Shown here piece after piece: positions 32,327 through 40,646 of a stretch of DNA of 64,000 nucleotides (the first letter of the stretch is position 1; each line of letters begins with the position of its first letter). Source of the DNA: Gemmata palustris (GTDB lineage: Bacteria > Planctomycetota > Planctomycetia > Gemmatales > Gemmataceae); assembly GCF_017939745.1 (NCBI RefSeq), contig NZ_JAGKQQ010000001.1:1488001-1552000 (forward strand), written 5' to 3'. Made by a program: the position numbers and the translations under genes. The notes under the pieces were generated by a model that was given only the letters and a program-made list of their open reading frames with translations, did no database searches and was not told the origin of the DNA.

Positions 32327-33526
32327 TCAGTTGAACCGGGCGGCGTAGGCGAACCCGAACGGCCCGTCGAACAGCCGGGCCGCGTTCAGAATCGCGTTGA
32401 GGTCGAGTGCCTTCTTGTCCTTCTCCGGTTCCAGGTACTTGGCTTCAAGCCCCTTTTCTCGGATCCGTTTTTCGTTCAGGAGATCGGGCGGCGGATCGTC
32501 CAGTAGTGTCTTCAGGTTCAGTCCCATCCCCGCGCCGTGGTTGTTGGAGACGAACGCGAGCAAGAAACTGGGTACCAGACGTTCTCCCTTGAGCAGGCCC
32601 TCCAACTGCTCCATCATCGCGAGCCAGCCGTCGATCTGCGCCTTGGTGATCGGCAGTCCCAGCTGATCCGTCTGTTTCGGGTTGGGCAGCCACTCGTGGT
32701 CGTCGTCCGTTTCGGCCAGGACGTGTTTCCACGTCTCCCGGTTCAGTTCGCACACCGCCACCAGGTGCAACCGGGCCCGGCGCAGGCGCGGAGCGTCCAC
32801 CACCTTGAGCCCGCCCACCGGGTCCTGCTCGTCGAACTTCTTCGCTCCCGGTTCCACCTTCGGGAAGATGCCCCGGACCCGGTCCTCGAACCCGATCTCC
32901 TCGTCCACCGCCCGGTACCCATTCACCATTGCCGACAGGAGGTGGCAGTACCCGCGCAGCCAGGCCACGTCCCCGCGATCGAACCGCACCTCGAACTCCG
33001 GGTTCTTTTTCAAGAATTCGAACCGGCCGCCGTTGAGCCGCTCCAAAACCTGCACCAGTGTGGTTCGGTCGGCCCCGGTTCCGGTGAAGTCGAACGACAC
33101 TTTGGCCAATCGCAACCGCAGCCCCACCTTGTCATCCCGGATCGCCGCGAGTGTGGCCTCGGCGCGCCCGAGGTCCGTGGCGAACGTGTCCAGCACGCGC
33201 CCGAGAGACCGGTAACTGATTGCCGACGGCTTGTCGTTCTTGGGCACCGGGAGGCGCAGGAAGGGCACGTTCGTGTTCTTCGCCTCGGCCCCGTACTCGT
33301 ATAGGGCCCGGCCCAAGTTCTCGACCGCTCGGGCGAACTGGATGACCCCGAGCCCGAACCGGGCCGAGTCGTCGGCCGGTGCCGCGTCCAAGGCACGCAG
33401 AGACGCGGATTCGCCGTCAGCGAGCCGGCCTTCGTGCAGGTACTTCTCGGCCGGCGGGGGTGCTTCGGCGCCCGGGGCGGGGGTGGCCGCCGCCCACGCG
33501 ATGACCAGGGGTAAGAGGCGGACCAC
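32327..33526 (-). CDS. Secreted hypothetical protein
   Basis: 399 residues with a signal peptide (LLPLVIAWAAATPAPGAEAP). The mature part is mostly helical with TPR-like beginnings (DDSARFGLGVIQFARAVENL) and conserved-looking aromatic stretches (WLRGYCHLLSAMVNGYRAVD, HEWLPNPKQTDQLGLPITKA). No catalytic motif recognised. Periplasmic protein of unknown role. It stands alone, with inverted repeats on both sides. Confidence 0.7.
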   Translation of the reverse strand: MVRLLPLVIAWAAATPAPGAEAPPPAEKYLHEGRLADGESASLRALDAAPADDSARFGLGVIQFARAVENLGRALYEYGAEAKNTNVPFLRLPVPKNDKPSAISYRSLGRVLDTFATDLGRAEATLAAIRDDKVGLRLRLAKVSFDFTGTGADRTTLVQVLERLNGGRFEFLKKNPEFEVRFDRGDVAWLRGYCHLLSAMVNGYRAVDEEIGFEDRVRGIFPKVEPGAKKFDEQDPVGGLKVVDAPRLRRARLHLVAVCELNRETWKHVLAETDDDHEWLPNPKQTDQLGLPITKAQIDGWLAMMEQLEGLLKGERLVPSFLLAFVSNNHGAGMGLNLKTLLDDPPPDLLNEKRIREKGLEAKYLEPEKDKKALDLNAILNAARLFDGPFGFAYAARFN

Positions 33527-33671
33527 GGGCGGCTCCTGGGTGTGGGGTTCTCGGGCATGCCTTCACCTAGGGGGCATGCTCGCGATCACACGAACGGGTT
33601 CGGCCAAATCGTCCATGATCCCTAAATGGAGAAGTGCGTGCAACGGGGAGCTCATAACTATCAAGCTAATT

Positions 33672-33786
33672 CTACAGCCGTAGCTATTAGGAATCGTTTC
33701 GCTCGTCACGCGGAATTGCCAGAGACTGTTCCAGAGTCGGCTTAAACTCCACAGAACAAAGTGATTCCTAACAGCTATGGCTGTAG
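33672..33786. repeat. Inverted repeat with 24-bp arms overlapping a stop codon
   Basis: Arms 33672-33695 and 33763-33786 (CTACAGCCGTAGCTATTAGG and onward) pair at 22 of 24 positions; loop 67 nt. The right arm contains the last codons and stop of the regulator gene 33775-34686. Size and lower GC suggest an inserted miniature element or a large terminator. Confidence 0.6.
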
Positions 33787-34686
33787 GACCGTCTCTCGCA
33801 GTTTCACGAGCGTTACCTGGTTGCCGGCCGTGTTGTAGTGTACGTCGTTCATGAAGGTGCGCATGAACAAGATACCGCGACCGCTGGGGCGCTCCAAGTT
33901 GGCCGGGTCGGTCGGATCTGGAAGGGAGCTGACATCGAACCCCGGACCCTCGTCGGCAACGACAAAAGTCGCCCCGTTGGGAGTCACGTGACTGCTCACA
34001 CTCGCGCGCCGGTCACGGTACGGGGCGACACTGCGGCGCTCGGCGGCTGTCCGTTCAAACGACCCGTCGCCCGCGAGCTTGAGGTCCGAATTCACACCCA
34101 AATTACCGTGATAGATCGCATTCAGAACGGCTTCTTCGAGGGCGATCCCCGCGCGCGTCGCCCCGGTCGCGTCGCACAGCCCGAAGGCGACCATTTCCTC
34201 GCGTAAGACCTGCACTAGCGGGGAAACAAGCACGGGATCGTTTTCAATCACGTACCGCGATGACCGCTCGGTGAGGGCGCCGAGCACACGGGTCCGTTGG
34301 TCGTCTGTCTGCGACGCGGCCAAAACCTGCTCGAGCGTCGAGAACAAGTCCCTATTCAGATTGCACTTGGGTACGTAACTCACCGCCCCGGCGCGCAGGG
34401 CCGCGATCGCGATCTCTTCGCTCCCGTGCCCGGTCATCAGGACCACCGGTACACGGGGGAACCGCTGACGGACCTGTTCGACGAGAGCCAACCCGTCCAT
34501 GTTGGGCATCTGAAGGTCGGTGAGGACCGCGGCCGGGGCCGACCGGGCGATGGCCGCAAGTGCTTCGACCCCGTCCGCGGCCAGCACGACGCGCCAGCCG
34601 TCGTGCTTCTCAACGAGACGGCGGATAAAGAGCCGGTCCACGACCATGTCATCGACGACAAGGATGGTGACGTCAGTGGCGTCCAC
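33775..34686 (-). CDS. Response regulator with anti-sigma type ATPase output
   Basis: 303 residues. The receiver domain (1-120) has ILVVDDMVVDRLF, AVLTDLQMPNMDG with the phosphoacceptor aspartate and VPKCNLN with the conserved lysine. The second part is a HATPase of the RsbW/SpoIIAB type: IALEEAVLNAIYHGN (N box), FVVADEGPGFDV (G1) and RGILFMRTFMN. Such fusions control a sigma/anti-anti-sigma partner switch. It starts with GTG 34686, 32 bp after the hybrid kinase gene, and probably receives phosphate from it. The stop lies in an inverted repeat. Confidence 0.85.
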   Translation of the reverse strand: MDATDVTILVVDDMVVDRLFIRRLVEKHDGWRVVLAADGVEALAAIARSAPAAVLTDLQMPNMDGLALVEQVRQRFPRVPVVLMTGHGSEEIAIAALRAGAVSYVPKCNLNRDLFSTLEQVLAASQTDDQRTRVLGALTERSSRYVIENDPVLVSPLVQVLREEMVAFGLCDATGATRAGIALEEAVLNAIYHGNLGVNSDLKLAGDGSFERTAAERRSVAPYRDRRASVSSHVTPNGATFVVADEGPGFDVSSLPDPTDPANLERPSGRGILFMRTFMNDVHYNTAGNQVTLVKLRETVLQP

Positions 34687-34718
34687 GAATAAAGCCTCAT
34701 CAAGAGTTCCGAGTCGGA

Positions 34719-37700
34719 TCAGCCCACGTTGTGCGGTTCGGGTCGCCCGACGAGGGCGGTCGAAAGTCGACTCACTTCAATGATCAGTAAGCCCAGTGCA
34801 CTGGCAGCGCTGGCCAGGTCGCTCGAGGCGCCGATTTTTTCAAGGGCAGCGGCGGCCGCTACACATGGCTCTCCACCGACGTGGGCAGCGGCGCCCTTCA
34901 GCCCGTGCGCGGCTCGGCGAACGGTCGTGGCATCGTTCCCAACGACCGCCCGGCTCAACTCGGCCAGCAACCTCGGTGCGTCTTCGCAGAAGGCCCCAGC
35001 AATCTCGGCGAAGAGGTCTTCGTCGCCACCCATTCGCGCGACGGCGGACACGCGGTCGAACACCGCCGTCGAGGGCTCGGGCGCCGGGGGCGAATCGGGA
35101 ATGGCGACGGGAACAGGTTGCCCCCTGTCGGTGACCAGCGCCAGTATCCGGGCGATCTCGGCCCGCTGTAGTGGCTTGCTCACGTAATCGTCCATCCCCT
35201 TCGATAGACACAGCTCTCGATCGCCCTTCATGGCGTGTGCTGTCATAGCCACCACCGGAACGTGGCGCCCGGTTCCTTTCTCCAGCGCCCGAATCGCTCG
35301 GGTCGCCTCGAAACCGTCCATCTCCGGCATCTGGACGTCCATGAGCACCACATCGAACGCCTCGCGAGCGAACGCCGCGAGCGCCTGGCGCCCGTCCCCC
35401 GTTACGGTGATGGTGTGACCATATTTTCCCAGGATGCCGACGATGACGCGCTGGTTCACCGGGTTGTCCTCGGCCACCAGGATGCGCAGCGTTCGGCCCG
35501 GCAGCATACCAGCCGCGCCCGTCGGTGCTGATGCGACTTCTGGCAGAGGGCACTGTTCTGTACCGGTTCGTTGGAGCGCGGCCGCGAGGACGCGATTTAG
35601 TTCGTTCGTCTTGATCGGTTTGACCAGGTACGCGGCCACCCCGAGGTCGCGGCACCGAGCCGCGTCCCCCGGCCCGTTGGCGGAGGTGAGCATGAGTATT
35701 ATTGCCCCAGCCAGTGCTGGGTCGCGCCCGATCCGCTCGGCGACCGTGAATCCGTCCATGTCCGGCATCATGACGTCTAGCAGGACGAGCGGGAACGGGG
35801 TGCCGTTTGCGACCGCGTGCCGCAACTCGTCCAATCCCTCCGGGCCACTGGCCGCACACGTGGGTCGGGCGCCCCAGTGCCGGACCGTCTCGGCCAGGAC
35901 TCGGCGGTTAGTCGTATTGTCGTCCACGATCAGGATCGGCAGCCCGCGCAGGTCGGCGGGTTCCCCGGACACCGGTTGCAGCGCCGCGGAGGTCGGCTCC
36001 AGTGAAGCATCGAAGAAGAACGTGCTACCCTTGCCCGGCTCGCTCTCGGCGCCGACCCGGCCCCCCATCAGTTCGACTAGCCGTTGACAGATACTGAGCC
36101 CCAGACCGGTGCCGCCGTACTTTCGCGTGGTGCTCCCGTCGGCCTGAGTGAAGGGATCGAACACGGCTTTGATCTTGTCCGCCGGGATCCCGATCCCCGT
36201 ATCTGTTACACGGAACGTGAGCCGCACGGCGTCACCCGGTTCGGCGCTCCGTCCGCACGAGACAACGACTTCGCCGCGCTCGGTAAACTTGATCGCGTTT
36301 CCTACCAGATTGGTGAGTACCTGCCGCAGTCGGTTGGCGTCACCGAGGACTACTGTGGGGACGTTCGGATGCGTTTCCCACGTCAGCTCCAATCCCTTCG
36401 TGTGTGCCCGAGATGCGAGGGCCTTAAGCGTATCGCCGATCATGTCCCGAACCGAGAACGGGAGCGGGTCCAGGTCCAGCTTCCCGGCCTCGATCTTGGA
36501 GAAATCGAGGATGTCGTTGAGGAGCGCGAGGAGCGCGTCGGCGGACGACTTCACCAATCCGACGGATTCCCTCTGATCGGACGTGAGGGGCGTTTCGAGG
36601 ATCTGGTCCGTCATCCCGAGGATACCGTTCATCGGGGTACGGATCTCGTGGCTCATGTTGGCCAGGAACTCGCTCTTGGACCGGCTCGCCGCCTCGGCCG
36701 CCTCCTGGGCGGCCTTGAGGACAGTGACATCGGTCCGCAGTGATACGACCCCACCGTCGGCCGTCCGGCGGTCGTCGATCCGCAAGAACCGCTTACCGAT
36801 CCGCTGTTCGCTCGGCAGCCCGGGGTTGCGGTGCGCGGCTAATCGCCCGGCTACGGCACCTTCGACCGACAACCCGCTCTGGAGGTGAAGGCCGGCCCCG
36901 CACCCGCGCCGGATAATGTCTTCGTACCGAGCGCCGGCGACCATGAACTCGGCTGCGGCCGGATACATCTCCTTGTACCGGGTGTTGCAGGTCACCAGGC
37001 ACTCGTTCGGGTCGAACATGACGAATCCGGCGTCCAGGCTCTCGATCGCATCCATCAATTGGACCCGACTCCGGCGCGATTCCTCCTCGGCCCGCCGGCG
37101 CTCGACGCATTGCGCCACCTGCCCGGCTAATCCCGCCATGAGCACCATGTCTTCAGGATCGGGCGGCACGGTCCGGGAGCCGAAGAAATTGAATACCCCC
37201 ACAACCCGGCCGCCTGTTACGACGGGGAATGCGAACCCGGTGCGGAGCCCGGCCCGGGCCGCAACTTCCTTACGGAGGAAGCCGGGATCGGCTGCCAGGT
37301 CGGGGATGACCTCGGGCCGGGCGCTCGCCCACACCCGGCCCGGGAGCCCCATGCCGGGAGCGAATGCCATCCCGGCGCTCGCTTCCGAGAACCCGGCCGC
37401 GGTCGAGGTGTGCCACTCGCCGGTGCGTCGCAGCTCGCACACATCGTCCGCGGGCTCCCAGAATTCACCAGCCTCCCAGCCGAGTTCCTCGCACGCTGAA
37501 TGGAGCAGGTTCACGACTCCGGCAACGACTGTCGGGGCCTCAGTCAGGGCGAGAGTGGCGGTAAGCTGCACCCGGGCATGCGCGGCTTGCCGGACGCGCT
37601 CCGTGATAACTTCGGTGAAGAATAGCACCCCTCCCACCGCGCCGGCTGCGTCGCGCCACGGTTGGACCTCCCACCGGAGGTAGTCGATCGTCCCATCGGT

Positions 37701-39002
37701 CCGCTGGAACCGGTCCGCCTCGCACTTCTCCGGTATGCCATTGAGGCACCGCTGGTGGATCTCTTTCCACCGTTCCGGGACCTCGGGGAAGACCTCATAG
37801 TGTGACCGCCCGATCAAGTCCGCCTCTCCGAGACGGTAGTCCGTTAGCCACCGGCGGCTGTATGCCAGGTACCGCATCTGGTGGTCGTACATGGCGACCG
37901 CGGCCGGGGTGTTGTGGACGAACAGCCGGAGCTGTTCCTGGCCGGCACGGTGCTCGGCCTCGGCCCGTTTCCGTGCCGTAATGTCCTGAATCTGGGCGAC
38001 GAAGTGGAGCGGGTTCCCGGCCGCGTCCGGGACAAGGGAGACCCCGAGCAGGATCCAGACCGCGTGTCCCTCCTTGTGGAAGTAACGCTTCTCCATCTGG
38101 TAGGCCCGCGCCGCTCCGGTCAGGAGCCGGAGAACCTGATCCTCGTCGGCTTTCAGATCATCGGGGTGGGTGATCGCCTGGAACGTGAGGGCGAGAAGCT
38201 CGGCCTCGGGGTAGCCGACGATTTCGCAGAGGGTACGGTTCACCCGCAGGAACCGTCCGTCCGGTGCGACGAGTGCCATGCCCGTTGCGGCGTCGTCGAA
38301 CGCCCGGCGGAACTGCTCCTGGGTCTGCCACAGTTCCGCGGTCCGCTCACGGACGCGCCTTTCGACCGTGACCTGTGCGGCCTCCAACTCCGCCTCGCGC
38401 TCGGCGGTTCTGACCAGATCCGCATTCCCCCACCAGCACGCGAACCCGAGGAACACGTCCATAAACACCACCCAGCCGGCGTGTTCCACCCAGCGCCAGT
38501 CGGTTCCGGCGGTCGCGCCGTACATCGACTCGGGCCACACCGCCCCTCGCACGATGTGATCGAGCGCCGTTACCGACGACGCGATCAAAAGCACCCGCCA
38601 GTCGCGGTACAGTGCCAGGAAGGCGAGCGAGCCGAACACGTGGAAGTGCGTCTCGAGCCGACCTCCGTTGAGGTGGATCAGCAATCCTGAAGAGAGCATC
38701 TGAGCCGCGGCGATCACGAACCGGGTATTTGATCGACCCGGGCGGGCCAGCGTGAGGAACACCGGGAATGCCACCACGACGGCGCCGAGGAAGACGGCGG
38801 CCCAGACGTGCGGGTGAATCCGGCTGTCGGCCCCGGCCCACGTGAGCGGGGTGACCCACGTCGCGAGAACGACCATCCCCACCCACTGGAACACGAGTAA
38901 CTTGGCGAACATCCGGTCGGTCCGTCGGCAGATCGCGCCGCGATAAGACGCGGCGAGTTCCCGCACCCGCGCCCCAGTCCCCGCGCCCGTGGGCTCTGGC
39001 AT
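34719..39002 (-). CDS. Hybrid sensor histidine kinase (membrane sensor, PAS, GAF, two REC, HPt)
   Basis: 1427 residues. Membrane sensor of five or six helices (about 30-200: KLLVFQWVGMVVLATWVTPL, FLGAVVVAFPVFLTLA). Then PAS about 230-350 and 360-480, GAF about 490-640, PAS about 660-770. Kinase core: HisKA SHEIRTPMNGILG and HATPase NLVGNAIKFTERG, DTGIGIPADK, GGTGLGLSICQRLVE. Two receivers follow: ILIVDDNTTNRR with LLDVMMPDMDGF, and ILVAEDNPVNQR with LMDVQMPEMDGF. The C-terminal HPt has AHGLKGAAAHVG. It is a full BarA-like phosphorelay in one chain. A GAGGAGGG ribosome site precedes ATG 39002. Likely co-transcribed with 33775-34686. Confidence 0.9.
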   Translation of the reverse strand: MPEPTGAGTGARVRELAASYRGAICRRTDRMFAKLLVFQWVGMVVLATWVTPLTWAGADSRIHPHVWAAVFLGAVVVAFPVFLTLARPGRSNTRFVIAAAQMLSSGLLIHLNGGRLETHFHVFGSLAFLALYRDWRVLLIASSVTALDHIVRGAVWPESMYGATAGTDWRWVEHAGWVVFMDVFLGFACWWGNADLVRTAEREAELEAAQVTVERRVRERTAELWQTQEQFRRAFDDAATGMALVAPDGRFLRVNRTLCEIVGYPEAELLALTFQAITHPDDLKADEDQVLRLLTGAARAYQMEKRYFHKEGHAVWILLGVSLVPDAAGNPLHFVAQIQDITARKRAEAEHRAGQEQLRLFVHNTPAAVAMYDHQMRYLAYSRRWLTDYRLGEADLIGRSHYEVFPEVPERWKEIHQRCLNGIPEKCEADRFQRTDGTIDYLRWEVQPWRDAAGAVGGVLFFTEVITERVRQAAHARVQLTATLALTEAPTVVAGVVNLLHSACEELGWEAGEFWEPADDVCELRRTGEWHTSTAAGFSEASAGMAFAPGMGLPGRVWASARPEVIPDLAADPGFLRKEVAARAGLRTGFAFPVVTGGRVVGVFNFFGSRTVPPDPEDMVLMAGLAGQVAQCVERRRAEEESRRSRVQLMDAIESLDAGFVMFDPNECLVTCNTRYKEMYPAAAEFMVAGARYEDIIRRGCGAGLHLQSGLSVEGAVAGRLAAHRNPGLPSEQRIGKRFLRIDDRRTADGGVVSLRTDVTVLKAAQEAAEAASRSKSEFLANMSHEIRTPMNGILGMTDQILETPLTSDQRESVGLVKSSADALLALLNDILDFSKIEAGKLDLDPLPFSVRDMIGDTLKALASRAHTKGLELTWETHPNVPTVVLGDANRLRQVLTNLVGNAIKFTERGEVVVSCGRSAEPGDAVRLTFRVTDTGIGIPADKIKAVFDPFTQADGSTTRKYGGTGLGLSICQRLVELMGGRVGAESEPGKGSTFFFDASLEPTSAALQPVSGEPADLRGLPILIVDDNTTNRRVLAETVRHWGARPTCAASGPEGLDELRHAVANGTPFPLVLLDVMMPDMDGFTVAERIGRDPALAGAIILMLTSANGPGDAARCRDLGVAAYLVKPIKTNELNRVLAAALQRTGTEQCPLPEVASAPTGAAGMLPGRTLRILVAEDNPVNQRVIVGILGKYGHTITVTGDGRQALAAFAREAFDVVLMDVQMPEMDGFEATRAIRALEKGTGRHVPVVAMTAHAMKGDRELCLSKGMDDYVSKPLQRAEIARILALVTDRGQPVPVAIPDSPPAPEPSTAVFDRVSAVARMGGDEDLFAEIAGAFCEDAPRLLAELSRAVVGNDATTVRRAAHGLKGAAAHVGGEPCVAAAAALEKIGASSDLASAASALGLLIIEVSRLSTALVGRPEPHNVG

Positions 39003-39034
39003 ACTTGTCCCTCCTCAAGCTCGCGGTTTAACAA

Positions 39035-39094
39035 GCTCTGACAAAATCCGTGACTAGGGCCGTTTTCAAGGCGATTTCGGGGTCTTGTCAGAGC
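39035..39094. mobile_element. MITE-like inverted repeat, copy 1
   Basis: The outer 10 bp (GCTCTGACAA at 39035-39044 and its complement at 39085-39094) pair perfectly, with further weaker pairing inside. It is about 85% identical over 54 bp to 40159-40226. Repeated palindromic units of ~60 bp with TGACAAAA ends look like a non-autonomous transposable element. It is 33 bp upstream of the hybrid kinase gene. Confidence 0.6.
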
Positions 39095-39783
39095 CTTTTA
39101 GCACCCGCGTTGAGCGCGTCCCCTGTCACCTGCGAACAATGACATCGGAAGACCGGAGCCGCGGGAGTTCCAGGCCGCCCACCCACCCGATCCAGGATCG
39201 CGTGCCGGCCGGAGTTTTCACCCGCGCGCCCGGGGCTCCGGTCAGCCCGTCGCGGAATCTCTCCCAAATTCAGAACCCGCCGTGATCGCGCTCAAAAGGT
39301 GAAACCGACCAGCCAAACGACCGTTTCGCACACTACAGTCACTCCCCTTGGCAAGAGGCATATGTCGGCAAGACCGTGCCGCAGCCCGGCGCGTGCACCC
39401 GCGCCCTTATACTGTGGTGCCGTGGATATTGATGTGGCTTAGCGGCACTGGAACGCTAGTTCATGCCGGGCAAGAGTTCGGGAGAATCCAACCGCCGAAT
39501 GCGGATCGCGAGCCCCGAGGGCACGAGTTGGGACGCCCGGGTGAGAACCCGGGTGCGGGCGCGAATCGCAACCTGCCGCTGTCGGCGATTTCTCCCCGCG
39601 CGTCCGAAATGAACGGTACTTGCAGGAGCTGAGGCAATCCCGGCCGGGGCGGTTTGCGTTCGGCGGGCTCACCTAACGGAGGTCGGAGCCAAGGTCTTGA
39701 GCATCGTCCGGATGTCTCGGAACGCCCTGACCACAACAACGGCGAGGGCGTTGCGCACCTTCTGCCGGCGATCGGGATCCCAG
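39095..39783. other. Gene-poor region between kinase genes
   Basis: Nearly 700 bp, lower coding bias than the neighbours, only short overlapping frames on both strands. No gene, hairpin or RNA is supported. Probably decayed sequence, together with the HDOD remnant to its right. Confidence 0.4.
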
Positions 39784-40146
39784 TTAGTCATAAAGTAAGG
39801 AGAACGCCGGGCACCCGGGGGTGAACTCGGCGACCTCGTGCTTGTGCTGAACGTAGTTGGCTAACGTGTCGGCGGCCGCCAAGAGCGGGACGAGTTCCCA
39901 CTGGAGTTTCTCATCCTGCGGGCGATGGTGGCTCAGGATCACTCGGACGAGCGGCTCGGGTAGCAAATTTCGGATCGCGAACTGGTACCCGACGGCGCAG
40001 TGATCGATACCCAGTGCCCTGCGCTCGTTGGCAAGGATCCCCCTCGCCCTCTCGGAAGTCGAGCGGGTCGGCGGCCGCCGCCGCCTCGGGAGCTTTCACG
40101 CTGCTCACGACCCACCCGATGTCGTAGAACTTCGTTGGGTCCGAGG
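39784..40146 (-). pseudogene. HDOD-domain protein, C-terminal remnant with frameshift
   Basis: The minus strand from about 40075 to 39784 reads RALGIDHCAVGYQFAIRNLL, then VRVILSHHRPQDEKLQWELV and AADTLANYVQHKHEVAEF: the end of an HDOD (HD-related output) domain, with the typical HH before the last helices. Upstream (about 40130-40075) another frame has FYDIGWVV and DPLDFREG, which also fits HDOD. The two parts are joined by a frameshift near 40070, and the 5' part is cut off by the MITE-like repeat at 40159. A dead gene. Confidence 0.55.
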
Positions 40147-40158
40147 GCGATGTGCTTT

Positions 40159-40226
40159 ACAGACGCTGACAAAACCCCTGATAAGGACCGTTTCCAAGGC
40201 AATTTCGGGGTTTTGTCAGCGTCTGT
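40159..40226. mobile_element. MITE-like inverted repeat, copy 2
   Basis: Perfect 20-bp arms: 40159-40178 (ACAGACGCTGACAAAACCCC) and 40207-40226, with a 28-nt loop. Same family as 39035-39094. It interrupts or borders the HDOD remnant. Confidence 0.65.
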
Positions 40227-40646
40227 TAGAACTGTTTGGCCTTGCGCGCGCCCGACGAGTGATCGCGTTGACGACCGGGGGGGCCGCGCGGCTGTTCCTT
40301 CGGTGAAGCCGGCGTGAAGTGACACCGGCAGATCCGGTTCGGCGTCCAGGGCACTTTTCACGGGTCCCCACCGGGGGTACCAAACTTCCGCCCGAGCGCC
40401 GAGCTCCTGAACGTGGGCGGATCGGAACGCCGGGTTCTCCGCGGGCTCGGCGCGATCCCACGCCTGCTCCCCTTTGGCCGTCTCCAACCCTATATATCCA
40501 CGACCGGTCGGAACGTGACGGATCGGTACCTGCGCCTCGCTCTCGTTCTCCATCTGCCGGGCCGACGCCGTCCCACGCGAGGACCGTGCGAGGGGTGCAG
40601 TGGCACTCTCGCACTTGATTCGATCGGGCGGGTTCGACGCATCGGT
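40227..40646. other. Region upstream of the MITE-like repeat
   Basis: About 420 bp with fragmented frames on the minus strand (for example ETAKGEQAWDRAEPAENPAF), none with a clear start or family. Perhaps the decayed 5' part of the HDOD gene or of another gene. No intact gene supported. Confidence 0.35.
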
